Positions 12,630-24,059 of a stretch of 64,000 bases of DNA are shown here, piece by piece (position 1 is the stretch's first letter; each line of letters opens with the position of its first letter). This DNA is from Typhlomys cinereus. Taxonomy: Eukaryota; Chordata; Mammalia; Rodentia; Platacanthomyidae. Below the pieces are notes generated by a model, which was given only the letters and a program-made list of their open reading frames with translations, was not told the DNA's origin and made no database searches. The stretch is taken from positions 9,081,421 through 9,145,420 of the forward strand of contig JALPQD010000004.1 of assembly GCA_023101885.1 (NCBI GenBank), read 5' to 3'. The translations under genes and the position numbers were made by a program.

Positions 12630-12777
12630 GACTTGGACCTGGTGGTTCATGACTGTAATCTCAATATTAAGAAAGCAGAAGAAGGAAGATTCCTGGGGTG
12701 CATGCCGAGTCCCAGGCAGCCAGTGCTACAGAGTAAGAAACTATCTACTCTGCCCTTTCCCCCAAAAAATAAATAAA
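12630..12777 (+). repeat. B1 (7SL-derived) SINE
   Basis: It carries diverged B1 landmarks in order: ACCTGGTGGTTCATGACTGT, AATCTCAATATTAAGAAAGC, AGGCAGCCAGTGCTACAGAG and AAACTATCTACTC, then an A-rich tail. B1 elements are rodent-specific relatives of Alu. Confidence 0.7.
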
Positions 12778-15520
12778 AATGATCCTATGAAGAAAAACCC
12801 TGCCTTGACAAAGACCATGAGCCTATTTATAAACACAGTTTCATCCTGGTGCTGCTGCATTTTGCCTTCTGTTTTGCTATTCAACCTAACTCAAGTAGAT
12901 TAACTTTGTACCCACCCAAAATACTTCGTCAGGAGTCGGCTACATGCCAGAAATGGTTCTGGAACACAGCATAAAAGAAGATGGAGCTTTTGCTATGGTC
13001 GACTTTTCACAAGCAGTCGAGTGCAATAGAGCAAATGCACACAAAGTATTACAATATCATGATTATTTAAAATTAATGATTGACCTTTGCAGTTATCTTT
13101 ACAAATAATATCATTTCCCAATCATACACATCCAAATAGGTGAAGTTGCCATAGCTTCTTTAGGGAAATTTCATTAGTATATGGACAGAATTTTTATATA
13201 ATAAAAATAGGACAGATTGGGGGATGATGAGGGAGAGGAGAGAGGAGGGAGAGGATACTTATTTTGGTTGTATTATTAGGAAAAAAATATAATGTGGTAG
13301 GAAAAAAACAGGACAGACATAATTTTAAAATAAACTCACCAACACTACATCTTATAAATGCACTTGCACTCTAGCACATAGAAATGTATACAAATCGATT
13401 TTTTGATAACCAAAAGAAATCTGATGTAGCTATACTTTTATTTAATGCATTTTATGTTAAACTATATATGACTGCAATTGAAAACCTGGCATTATGTATA
13501 ACAATAGTCTGTAGTTTTTCAAGACACATCATACTACCAATTACATCAAATAATTTCCTGTAAATAAGTACCACTTTCTCTTTTACGTAAAGGAGCAACA
13601 TTACCCAAAGAAAATTGGCAATAGTCACTTAAGACCTACCTAAATAAGATGGACTTATATACAAGTAACATTTTCATAAAACCTTTAGATTTGAAGTTCT
13701 AATCACCAGTTGCTCCAGTTCTGCTATTGCCACAAATCCCAAACATGAAATCACATAATTCGCTCTGGGCAGTGGTTACACAGAGTTGGCTGCCTGGGCA
13801 GGAAATAGGGGAAGGCACAACTGGATGCAGAACTTTGGGTGGTGCCCATATTACATCAATAACTCCATTCCTAGAGAACACAGACAAGGGGCACATAAAG
13901 ACCAACCCTGTCTTGCTCCAAGCTCTGTCTTGGCTCTGAAAGCTGTTTTCATGAAATGTGATGGAGAAAAGGCTTATTCCATTTTCAGCAAAGAAGAAAT
14001 TCATTGTTCAAGGAATAACGGAAATGTCGCAACCACTATAATCAGTGACTGCGCCTTTTTGCCCGTAATAGAGCACTGACTTCTGTTCCTACACACAGCA
14101 CCTCTTGATCTAGCTTGGAGATTACTCCAGAAGTACAAAGTAAAGTAAAAGTAAGCAATAGAGTTATCACCTCTAAATCAATGAGGAGGGAAAAATTAAA
14201 GTCGACAGGAGGAAGAAACAGGTCTGCAGATCCCTGAATCTCTGGTTCAATTCCTGGCTAATACAGAAAAAAACCTGTCCCATTTCAAGTATTTTTCTTA
14301 ACTCTTTCCTTACAAGCGGACTCATGATCAACATTGTATTGAAGTAAAATAAACCACTAGCATGTTTTTGTAAACAGTTCCAGAAAAAAATTTATGTGGT
14401 CTTTATGTTAATAACTACATGTTATCATCTTTTTATGAGGAAGATCAAATTAGCTGGCAATAATATTAAATAGGTAGGACTATCAAGATAAGGAATAGGA
14501 GAAAATGGGAAGTACAGGATGATGCCTGTCTATGAGGCCACCAACACAGGTTTAAGTGATGCCGGTGTTCCCACACACCACACTCTGCCTCATAGCACAG
14601 CTCCGATCACAATTAAACTCTAGAATTTTCATCTTCCCATTTGTTCTTCTATACACATGCACATAAGTCTGTAACTAAGCAACTTAATAAGCCAAACCAC
14701 TGCCTTGTAGAAAGATAAGAAAGCTAAATAATTTAAGTAGATAAGAATATTTGTCTTGTCTTTGAAAAACAACTGTCATAAATGAAATAAAATGATTTAA
14801 GTAGTATAATAACTAACAAAAATTCAGTATGTTAGAGCACGAAACCATCTTAAATACCCATGATCCTCGGTGCTGCATGCATTCACAAACTCCTCAAATT
14901 TTAACATAAGGGCAGATTTTATTATGCATAAATATAACAAGTGAAAGTAGTCTTCTTGGATGTACATTTTAATAGCTTAATCTACATTTTTCATCTAAAA
15001 ATCCTATTTAATTTATGCCTACTTGAGCAAACTTTTTTTGCCTAGTGTGTATTTGGGTGGTAATTTCATAATCCTTCTGTAATAAATCATTTTTGCTTTT
15101 CACAATTGGTTTCCATGTAAGTGGTAATATCAACATAACCATTTAAACATGTCACTTATAATAGATGAGATAGTGTTGCTATCTTACACCTTACTTTGCA
15201 CATGGCATATTTACCTTGGGCTTCCCTAATTTAAAGTTTTGATATAGGTTCAAAGGGATGGAAACCCATCTTCTGAAAGAAGGCTAAGTAATGCCTATTC
15301 TTACTCTGCCATGGCAACTGAGCTCAATTAGAGGCAAAATGCTCAATAACTCTTTCCAAATAAAGTCTTTTGGGGCTCCAATACACTGCACAATACCAAA
15401 ATGGTATGGACTATATTTACACTTCCTTATTGGAATAAGGAATTATGATTGCAATCAATAGTCTCAAAATTTAAAATGGGGTCTTGTTTTTGTTGGATTT
15501 AATGTTGACAACATACGTAC
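12778..15520. other. Intronic sequence next to the cbEGF1 exon, no recognised feature
   Basis: AT-rich intron with a polypurine stretch near 13220-13255 (GGGAGAGGAGAGAGGAGGG). Nothing else recognisable. The last bases include the donor site of the cbEGF1 exon at 15519-15520. Confidence 0.45.
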
Positions 15521-15646
15521 CTTCACATTTCTGAGTTGTTTCACTTTGCTTATGGCCAGCGGGGCATCTGCATTCAAAAGAGCCCACCGTGTTAATGCAG
15601 TTTCCTCCCTGGCATATCCCTGGTATTGCTTGGCATTCATCAACAT
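15521..15646 (-). CDS. FBN2: FBN2 exon: first calcium-binding EGF (EGF-like 4 / cbEGF1)
   Basis: This 126-bp exon encodes 42 residues beginning [12 protein letters not shown] and ending [10 protein letters not shown]. It has the cbEGF signature: D-x-D-E-C at the calcium site, six cysteines, and the Asn/Asp beta-hydroxylation consensus C-x-N-x4-F-x-C-x-C in the [12 protein letters not shown] segment. The acceptor is TTTTCTTGCAG before ATGTTG and the donor is GTGAAG followed by GTACGTATG. Phase is 1 at both ends. The KQSETTQ stretch is what I remember from FBN2 (FBN1 has KLNEVSQ at this place), and the IPGIC and FECRC residues also favour FBN2. Calcium binding rigidifies the interdomain link. 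The next exon, another cbEGF, must lie left of position 1. Confidence 0.94.
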
Positions 15647-15650
15647 CTGC

Positions 15651-17109
15651 AAGAAAACATTTTCAACATGTGTGACATCAATGTTCAGATCATATCAACA
15701 TGTTTCCCCAATGTATTGGAAAAACTTTGTTCTCAAGACAAAGCGGTAAAAGGATGGAACACTCTGCATCCAAGTATTTAATATACAGATGCGGTTATGT
15801 GTCATAGGTTTTATTTTTGGTTTCGTTTGAGACTTTGACTTGGAAGATCAATCTGTGCTTTGGCTTTGAAGATCAATCTGCTTTGAATTGCTACAGAATG
15901 TTTTTCATCTCTCTTTTCCATGTTGATACATGTGAAGTACACGTAACACAGTGTATGTGTTGGCTAGAGGTTAGTCTAACTAAATAGTTTCTACCTATGC
16001 CTAAAGGCTTGACTCTGAAGTATAAAGTCAACAGCTGAAACTAACTGTCTCACACATCACATGCACACACAAAATCTGTGATAACAGCTAATGTGATCAA
16101 AGTCTCACACAGGCAACAGCTAATGATTAAATTTCCACTATGCAGATTGTGCTGATTTTCTTCATTCATTCATTCAACATAGCCCCATACTTTCCATATC
16201 TTTAAATGATGAATTATATCAATTCATATATAAAAATTCCATAAAATAAATTTAAAACCTTTGAAATATTAGCCTTATATAAGCACATTAGCCTTTTCTA
16301 TATTAATGTACCATAGTTGTAATAGCTATGAGTAATGAACATTCACCCTCCAACTTGTCTAGGGTAATTTGTCTTCTAAGATTAAATATATCTTAATTAC
16401 ATAAATTAAGACTAGGTACTTATTTTTAGTTCACACCCAAATACGAAACAAGGTGATCTGTACTAGTACATAAAAATGATTCATTTCATTTACATGTATG
16501 GGAATCAAGGATCATGAAAATTTATTTGATAATGTTTAACTTTTCCTGTTATCAAATTGTACCAATATCAGTATTAATAATATCAAAATATAAAAAAAAT
16601 TCAGTTTTCAGATTTCTTATCTCAGTGTTATAAAGATACCTATGCAAATGATTTTTATTCACATTAAAAACAAATAACTGCCTTTAAGCAAAAAAAAAAA
16701 AAAATTGACCATGGGATTTATCTCTTTGCAGTCTGAGAAGTGGCTGCGACACAGTCAGCATAGCCACTCAGGAGCGATGCACAGAATTCGAATGCTGAAT
16801 GAATGACCAAAACAAGCAAATATTTGGTGACACACTGCTGTCTGACTCTGATTGTGAAAGAAAAATAACAAAGCATGATTCTGTTATCAAGGCAACTCAG
16901 CTCTGCAAATGCCACCACCATTTTCCAGACTGTTACAAAGCTAGGCGATAAGCTTACCATGTCTGCGCTACATGTCTAGCAAAGTTTCTTCAGCAGCAAG
17001 TGCTTCCTTCTCACATCTCAAATCTTTCCTTTTTGATTTTTCTCATTATCTACTTGCTCTGTGTAGTCAATAAGGCAATCTTATCCAAAACAAATTAAAT
17101 CAGTTGATG
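15651..17109. other. Intronic sequence with no recognised feature
   Basis: AT-rich intron upstream (gene sense) of the cbEGF1 acceptor. I find no repeat I can name. Confidence 0.45.
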
Positions 17110-17278
17110 CTTTTACCTGAGAGGCATTCATGTCATGGCACATGGGTGGGGAGGGTCAGAGGACAATTTTTCCAAAGTCAGTTCTCTCCTTCCTTCATAT
17201 GGGTTTTTGGGAACCAAAATCAGCTGGCCAGCTTTGTGAGCGGGGGTTGTTCACTCTGAGCTGTCTCACTGGCCCTAT
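17110..17278 (-). repeat. B3-like SINE
   Basis: It contains GGTCAGAGGACAATTTTTCC, TTCTCTCCTTCCTTCATATG and GGGAACCAAAATCAGC, ending GAGCTGTCTCACTGGCCC. This is a diverged reverse-complement B3/B2-type element. Confidence 0.6.
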
Positions 17279-17911
17279 CCTCTTTTTAGTGAAATTTTGT
17301 GCTTTCCTGTCAGTAAGCCAACATATCAGTGATCCTGGTTCTCTTAGTGGATTCAGACAAACATGTACGGAGCTATTGCTCAGGATGATGATACCCACTT
17401 TAATTTTTTTTCCATTCTCTCTGTCTTCCAAACAATTATACCTACTCATTGTTGATTTAAGCTGGATAGTTTAGGATATTGTTTTGCAATCATCTGGTGA
17501 TCACTTTCATGGCAGCTGTGATAGATAAGGAAGGATTTGCCCTGATATTTTAAAACATAAGTTTCTCTAATTACAAATAATATTTTGGGAACTGCTCATG
17601 GTGGCTTGTGTTGACATAGCGTGATTACTCAAAGTTGGACTGTATAATAATGTGGTTAGTTTGGTAAGTGCTGACAGTCAAGATAAATTTGTTTTGGCTG
17701 TAACTATCAAAGGAATCATATAATCTATTCATTTTGTTTTATTTTAAAAAGCCTGGACATACCATTCAAATTAAGGCATCTTCTAGTTCTACAGTTTGGC
17801 TGAGTTAGCTGACATTCAGCTCTTCTTTTTCATGTGTATCATACTAAAGGAGCTTTGTGATTCTGTACTCATACTATACCGAAAGAACAGCCACATATCT
17901 TTTTGGCACTA

Positions 17912-17950
17912 TCTCTCTCTCCTTCTCTCCTTCCCTCCTTCCTTCCCTCC
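17912..17950. repeat. Pure pyrimidine tract
   Basis: 39 nt of uninterrupted C/T (CT and CCTT units), continuing after one A as further CCTCC-rich sequence. It is purine-rich on the FBN2 sense strand. Confidence 0.9.
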
Positions 17951-18164
17951 ATCTCTTTCATCCCTCCCTCCACAGTATGAAGGTAATAGAGAGTCTTGCA
18001 TCAGACTATATATCTCCAGTCTCTTTATCCAGTGTTTTACTTGACTGTGTACTCAGGATTAGAAGAGGGTCTATGTACAAAGAATATGGGAATCTCTGCT
18101 TCTTGTGTTGTTGGACATGGAGCACAAGCTTAGTGTTAACACCTCATTATTATCAATCATGAAT

Positions 18165-20148
18165 CAAGAAACATAATTGAACCGCAAATCCATCAATTTC
18201 TTTATCATGATTTCAGTTTGGAACAGATGGAGTCATTTATAAGCATAATACTCAAATATAAAATGATATCCATTAATAACTGCATTACAGTAGATAATTT
18301 TTGAACATTTTTAAGTACAGACATTTATTTGAAAATATAAAAACAACATCAAGTTTTAATTTTAATTAAAGTACTACTTCTAGACTTTTTATGCGTGTAT
18401 GTAGAAAAATAAATTTCATTAAAAATCACATATATAAACATGGTTATTCACATAAAACTTACTTAAAGTTTGTAAATATCCTTGGAATGGCTCAATTCAA
18501 CTTCTAAGATCTGTAATTCACTTGTTTTATGATAGCGTCACTTTACAGCAGATGTAAGCTGTCTTTGGTCCCTGAGTACAGTGTGGATAGGGATGGAATT
18601 TACTTGGTTCTCAGCCCTGAGCAGTCAACGACTATCATGACTGATTCTCAGCATCCTAGGGACACACACATGACTCTGCTCATGAAAGTCCAGAATAGTC
18701 TCATGGACAGTTAAAAAAAATCAAATTCCTGATTTTTCCACAGTTTAATCTTTTAAGTATCATATTCATTTTCTATTGGTAGACATTGCCCACAAGTATC
18801 CTGCTTATTACAAAATAATTTTTCATTCTATTTTTAGTCACAGATATAAATTGCATTAGCTCCAGAAGAGCAGAGCTACAGAGATACCTGAGTTTGGCTA
18901 CTACGAACATATTTTAGAGTCAGAAGTAAGCTGCTTACACCCATTAGCTAGAATTGGTATTTATTTTCTGTGTGAGGAAGCTTTCAATCATCCTCTGAAG
19001 AAAATGACCATTATTATAAATCATCATACGAGATGTATGTAGTGTGTTTTCCTGTGTTATTTTTAATGTTCTACCTCTCTCAATTTAATCTGGCACAAGT
19101 ATCCAAGAGACAATCTAGAAATTGAACAGGAAAAATGGAATCATAGTAAGCCATTGTCTAAAAATAGCCTGAAGTGAGGATTAATTTTGAATGGAGAAGG
19201 TTCCAATGAGAACATGGATTTGAGATGAAGCAGAGCATTTTCACCATGTGGCAAATTTCATGTTGCTCGCATAAACCTGGTTGTCCATTAGACTTTGAGG
19301 TAAATGTAGTCCAAAACTTATCTTTGCAGCATAAACAAAATGAAGTAATATTGAAACATTGCTAAATCCCATAGGACATTCAGAAATCTGGGATCAGAAC
19401 ACACACATACGCACACACACGCACACACACACACTCATGCATGCATGCACGCACACGTGCACACGTGTCTTAGGTGAGTTCTGAAATGCGACAGAATATT
19501 GAAATAAACAGCAAGAAGTGTAAGTACAGAGGAAGAGATTCCACGAGGCAGCTGCTTTGACTGAAAGCAAGGACTTTTTAACTGAATTGTTTCTTTCTTT
19601 GGAGTGGAGTTTCTTTTGAGTTGAGAAATATTTGAATCCTGCTCACAGCTGTTAGTTCAGAAGATGCATGTGCTAAGTATATAACTTACACTAGACACAT
19701 GAAAAATGAAAGGATTTCTGACCTTACATGGCTTACTAGAAGGGAACAAATCCATGAAGAGAAGTATATTAGAAACTGAACAGTGATGTAGAATAAGGAA
19801 AAAATAGTATTAAGTCCAGAAAATACATTAAGCAGAGTATTTCATGTTTAATAATAATTTACATAAATAGTATTGCCATGGTGTCATTTGTACCTATCTG
19901 GGAAATTGCTGGAGAACTGTAAATAGAGAACTAAAATAGTATGCCTTCCAATAGAAAAAAAATGGTTTCACATTTCACACTAATATTCACAGGAAAAATA
20001 TAGCCAGAATATTAAAATTATTGAAAATAATCTCCGGTCTTAAGGCATTGTGTGGGATTGACATGGTTTTCTTGTGCTCTGAAACAAAGATTTATAATCT
20101 GTTGAGTTATTCTGTTGTCCCCTCATTATCCCTGCAAATCTGATCTAC
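18165..20148. other. Intronic sequence, mostly featureless
   Basis: AT-rich non-coding sequence. The only structured part is a CACACA/GCATGCATGCAC tract at about 19402-19467. Confidence 0.45.
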
Positions 20149-20162
20149 AAAAATTGTGGTTC

Positions 20163-20393
20163 GAGGCTGGCGAGATAGGTCAGGGGTTAAGACTCTGACT
20201 CACAAGCAGAAGGATTTGAATTTGGATCCTGCGTCCCACATTAAAAATGCCAGGCAGAAACCATGGTGGCTCTGCACTTCCAGATGGGTGGACCCTGGAC
20301 AATCCCAGAATGAAGTCAAAAGAAGGTCGAGGCAATCCTGGATGATTCTCAAAGTCACCCTTGGTCATCCACAGGGATACAAAGTGCCCTCTG

Positions 20394-20441
<48 letters not shown>

Positions 20442-20480
20442 GCGCTCATAAACATTCAAAAGTAGTACTAAATTTTTTTT
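20163..20480 (+). repeat. B2-superfamily (DIP-like) SINE with target-site duplications
   Basis: It starts GAGGCTGGCGAGATAGGTCA and carries the family's body (CACATTAAAAATGCCAGGCA, then CAATCCTGGATGATTCTCAA) with a (CA)n stretch at 20397-20439 before the tail. It is flanked by perfect 14-bp repeats AAAAATTGTGGTTC at 20149-20162 and 20481-20494, which fix both ends of the element. Confidence 0.85.
20397..20439. repeat. (CA)n microsatellite within SINE tail
   Basis: 43 nt of uninterrupted CA dinucleotides near the 3' end of the SINE. Such tails commonly seed microsatellites. Confidence 0.95.
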
Positions 20481-20574
20481 AAAAATTGTGGTTCAAATCA
20501 GTTTTTAATCCTTCCATTTTCATATGCATGTGGGAATGAATGTTTACATGTATGTGGATACATTTATATGTAGA

Positions 20575-20830
20575 TGTGCACACACATATACACGGGTATG
20601 TTTGGAGGCCCGAGACCCTATATTAGCAAAACATCCTTGATTGCTTACACTTGACTTACCAATGCAGAGTATCTCAGTCAGACTCAGCACTCTCCAATAT
20701 GACTAGTGTCACTAGTCAGCTTGCTGGGTGAATCTCCTGTTTCTGCCTTGTGAGGCTGGAATTAGTAGTGACACAGCCATAAGACATTTATGTCGGTTCT
20801 GTGCATGTGAATTCTGGCCTGTACATTTGT
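20575..20830 (-). repeat. RSINE1/B4-like SINE, diverged
   Basis: A TGTGCACACACATATACACG tail is followed by GGAGGCCCGAGACC and AGTCAGCTTGCTGGGTGAAT, then CTCCTGTTTCTGCCTTGTGA. This is the layout of a reverse-complement rodent composite SINE. Confidence 0.5.
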
Positions 20831-21280
20831 ATGGTAAGAGCTTAACACTAAGTCTTCAAACCATTTTTTTCCTGTTTTCTTTTTTTTAAAAAATCTATTT
20901 AATGCATGTGTGTACTATCTCTCATAAATAAGTTAATAAAATACTGAAAGTGAATACATGTATTAAGGATTTAGTCTAGTTAGTGGGTTCTTATATCTTA
21001 AATAAGATTGGGGGGGGCAGAGTGGGAGCTTGTCCTTTGTATTAATACTTTAATTTTTTCATTTATTTTTCATCTCTTCTCTATGAAGGCCCAAAGTTGA
21101 AAACCTTATCTATTAGTTGGCTAAAATATAAAATTATCTCTAGTCAGACTTTGGAGCAGGAGCTGTCTCAGAAATGGGAACTGTGTGCACTGAGTTCAAG
21201 ACTTCTGCCCACAGGGCTTGGTTTTCTGATTTCAGCTATGGAAGAGCTGATGCTGGGAGATGGAGACAGAGCTGACTCAC

Positions 21281-21478
21281 CTTGACATGCTCCAGTGCGG
21301 ATGTTGGGGATGAAGCCCCGGCGGCAAGGCTGCGGCTGGGCAGGGCACAATTCACAAGGATGGCCCCAGGCCCGGCCAATGGTGGCACAGCATAGAGTTT
21401 TGGTGCAGACGATGCCCGTCAGCTGTCCTTGGCACATCTGATTATTGACCTGTGTGAAACACGGACCTGTCCTGTAAT
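21281..21478 (-). CDS. FBN2: FBN2 exon: hybrid domain 1 (Hyb1, TB-like)
   Basis: This 198-bp exon encodes about 66 residues: [47 protein letters not shown], ending TGACQ. It contains nine cysteines including the CC pair, an odd number diagnostic of fibrillin hybrid domain 1. The cysteine of GIVC (codon at 21405-21407) aligns with FBN1 Cys204, reported as the free thiol that can make intermolecular disulfides during microfibril assembly. The acceptor has a strong pyrimidine tract (TTTCCCTTTTTTCTC, then AATTACAG) and the donor is CAAG followed by GTGAGT, close to consensus. Both flanking introns are phase 1. UniProt-style annotation often calls this domain TB 1. The Leu in CELCPAQ may differ from Met in the human protein as I remember it. 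Start and stop codons are not expected in an internal exon. Confidence 0.95.
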
Positions 21479-21499
21479 CTGTAATTGAGAAAAAAGGGA

Positions 21500-22689
21500 A
21501 AGATAACTTTTATGACCACACACCAACCTTAGACCAGCATTGCCAAATGCATAAAATAGACACTATTTCCTCTGACCAAAGTGTCTGAAGACAAAAGGAC
21601 TGAAAGTTTCCTTTTGAAAAGTCTTAATTTTTCAATTGTGAAAAGCGTATTAAGAGACTTCAGTGTGCTCCCCAAGGGCCATTGTAAATGGTGGCTTATG
21701 GGCTGAATCTGGTAGACAGATGTGTGCTATTGGCAAGAATCTTTTTAAAAAATTTCATTTGGTAGCTAGCATTGTAAAATTGGGAAATTTCACAGGAAAT
21801 TTGCATTTCAGGCTTCCCTGAAAAAACTGGAAGCTTTAACCACTATAGTCCCAAAGTGCCACATGCCAGCAGTTAGATGGAGCCCTCCCCCCTCACACAC
21901 ACTTCCTCCCAGCCCTCTGTACTCACTGATTCACCCCTCTGGGTTCTTGGGACCTGAGGATTAGAATTCCCCTTTGTCTCACAAACATTTTCAGACTAAG
22001 TGAGCAACAGTTTAGATGATCAAAATCAACAAAGATAGATATTTTTGGCATATAAAAATATCTTCCTGGTGTATTACATGTATAAATATTTAGTAGTAAT
22101 GCATTAATATCCATTTCTTCATCAGCCTGTGGTTTTATGATTAGCTCAGTTCTAGTGAAAGAATTAATAAGATGTCTGGTCATGGAATTCTTTACAGGCA
22201 GGGTAATACTGTATCAATTCTATTCTGCACATTACCATTGCCTAGCTCCACTATGGTGATGACCGAAGACTCAGAAAACTCATGTGTAGGAAGCAGAGCA
22301 AACCCTCCCATGAATACTGAGAATCATCCATGTGGACCAGGACCAGTAGCCTCAACATTACTTTGCAGTTGGTTAAACACGTAGACCTGGGCTCCCCCCA
22401 GGACTACTGGCTCAGAATCATTGTTTTTCAAAAGCGAATATTCAGATTTATATGCATGTTCCAGTTTAAGGACGGACTTGACTGCAAATACTTGAAGACT
22501 AGCATGGGGTATTTCTAGTCTACCCTCTTCGTGACGTAATTAATTTATTGTCAGATAAATTGTGATGGGCAGTAAGCGTTCTTCCAGACAAAAAGAATTC
22601 AATAAGAAAGTAAGTTTTGAGTTTTGTCTGTGCTGCAGCTTTTGCAAGATGCAAGAATTCAGAGAAAGTATCCCCAGGCCTGACTGAAA
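21500..22689. other. Intronic sequence with no recognised feature
   Basis: It lies just upstream (gene sense) of the Hyb1 exon. No repeat or exon could be named. Confidence 0.45.
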
Positions 22690-22804
22690 GGGGTTCACAC
22701 TGGAGCTAATTTAGAGGCTCACACTGGAACTAATTCAGGGGTTCACACTGGAGCTAATTTAGAGGCTCACATTGGAACTAATTCAGGGGTTCACACTGGA
22801 GCTA
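22690..22804. repeat. 24-bp minisatellite, 4.8 copies, two alternating variants
   Basis: Units start at 22690, 22714, 22738, 22762 and 22786. Variant A is GGGGTTCACACTGGAGCTAA plus TTTA, and variant B is GAGGCTCACACTGGAACTAA plus TTCA. They alternate A-B-A-B-A, so the working unit is a 48-bp dimer. The two B copies differ by one base. Units are directly adjacent, with no spacers. Confidence 0.95.
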
Positions 22805-23261
22805 TGCACAATAGGACTCTGCAGAAATTGTTTTTTTCTTCTCATAAAGGTTGGGGAAATCATTTATTAGCGCACTGACTTTTTGTCTACCATGTCTCTG
22901 TCTCTCTCACATACATATAGAGTCCCTTGGGTTTTCATGACGAGTGACATCATTCCACATGAAGTGATAACTAGAAAAAGTTAAATACAGATTTTTGCAA
23001 AAATAACCTTATTCTTCAAAGACTCAACAATGGTGGCATGATTTTCATAAAAACTGCAACTGTAAATTAAACATGGATAGTAATTTAACACCCTGAATAC
23101 TACATACAGTAGGATGATACAAATATCATTAAATGCTACATGTGACCAAACAATTTAAATTCACATAAAGTATCTTAATGAAAAACAAGACCCTCTCATA
23201 ATAAAAAAGAACAGTTCAAAAGTTAATTTTGTATTCTACCTTAAAAAAATAAACAGGGTTG
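22805..23261. other. Intronic sequence with no recognised feature
   Basis: AT-rich spacer between the minisatellite and a SINE. Confidence 0.5.
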
Positions 23262-23475
23262 ATGAGAAAGCTGAGCAGTTAAAGTACTTGCTGCACAGGG
23301 AAAGGGACCAGAGCTCAAATACGCAAATCACATAGAAATGCCCTGAGTCTTGCCTAGAATTACAGCCTCAGAAGGAGAAGACTGGGATACATACGCAGAG
23401 CAAGTTGGTTAGGTGAACAATGGGTTTGACAAGAGTTCCCTGTCTCAAAATGAAAAAGATGGGAATGTTCCAGTA
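23262..23475 (+). repeat. B3/B4-like SINE
   Basis: It starts with a tRNA-like head (TTGATGAGAAAGCTGAGCAG, then TAAAGTACTTGCTGC). It carries GAGTTCCCTGTCTCAAAATG, which resembles the B1-derived end of B4-type composites. Confidence 0.55.
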
Positions 23476-23483
23476 AGACATAG

Positions 23484-23905
23484 GTATTGACAAGACAATT
23501 GAGGATGGCACCTTTGGGCACATTTGTGAAGAATTAAGAGTTAAGGAAAGTCCTGAGCAAGCCTAATTACTTCATTACCTAATTATATTACTTAATTAAT
23601 GTGGAAATATCCAGCACATAATGGGTGGAACTATTCTCTGGGAAGGCGAATAAAATGGAGGGAGCTGGTTTGATACACCAGCATATTTTGTCATGCAGGC
23701 ATAAAACATGTTGGCAAGCAAGAAAGTCTATCTTTCTCTTAGTAATCCCTGTAGATATGGTGTGGCCAGTTCCCTCAGTTCCTGACATTGGTATGAACTC
23801 TCATGCCAACTTGGACTATGAATTGTAACCAAGAATCGTAAGTAAAAATAAATCCTTTGCTTCCCTAAGTTGTTTGTACGCTGTATTCGTTCAACAATAG
23901 GAAGA
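23484..23905 (+). repeat. URR1-like medium-reiterated repeat, copy 3
   Basis: Same family and orientation as 3195-3600. It shares TAGATATGGTGTGGCCAG, GGTATGAACTCTCATGCCAA and TTCCCTAAGTTGTTTG. It abuts a SINE on the left and a (CA)n array on the right. Confidence 0.55.
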
Positions 23906-23907
23906 TG

Positions 23908-23910
<3 letters not shown>

Positions 23911-23946
<36 letters not shown>
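23911..23946. repeat. (CA)n microsatellite
   Basis: 36 nt of uninterrupted CA, followed by degenerate CACA-rich sequence to about 23975. Confidence 0.95.
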
Positions 23947-23948
<2 letters not shown>

Positions 23949-24059
23949 AACTTGCACACACCCATGCACACACATGAAAGTGGGAAATAAAAATAAATAA
24001 GCTCAATAAAAAGAAACAAAATCCAAAACAAGCATCTTTTTTTTTTTTTTTTGTAAGCT

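Larger units (their letters stand above)
15647..21280 (-). other. FBN2: FBN2 intron between Hyb1 and cbEGF1 exons (5,634 bp)
   Basis: This phase-1 intron runs from donor GTGAGTCAG to acceptor TTTTCTTGCAG. It holds a B3-like SINE near 17.1 kb, a pyrimidine tract near 17.9 kb, a B2-superfamily SINE at 20163-20480 and an RSINE1/B4-like element near 20.6-20.8 kb. The rest is AT-rich sequence with no recognised feature. Confidence 0.9.

Noticed and set aside
15464..15652. Minus-strand open frame overlapping the cbEGF1 exon as an alternative product
   Set aside because: It is in a different frame from the fibrillin reading, which alone gives the six-cysteine cbEGF signature and uses the splice sites.
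22690..22804. CRISPR-like repeat array
   Set aside because: The 24-bp units are directly adjacent with no spacers and the context is a vertebrate intron, so this is a minisatellite.
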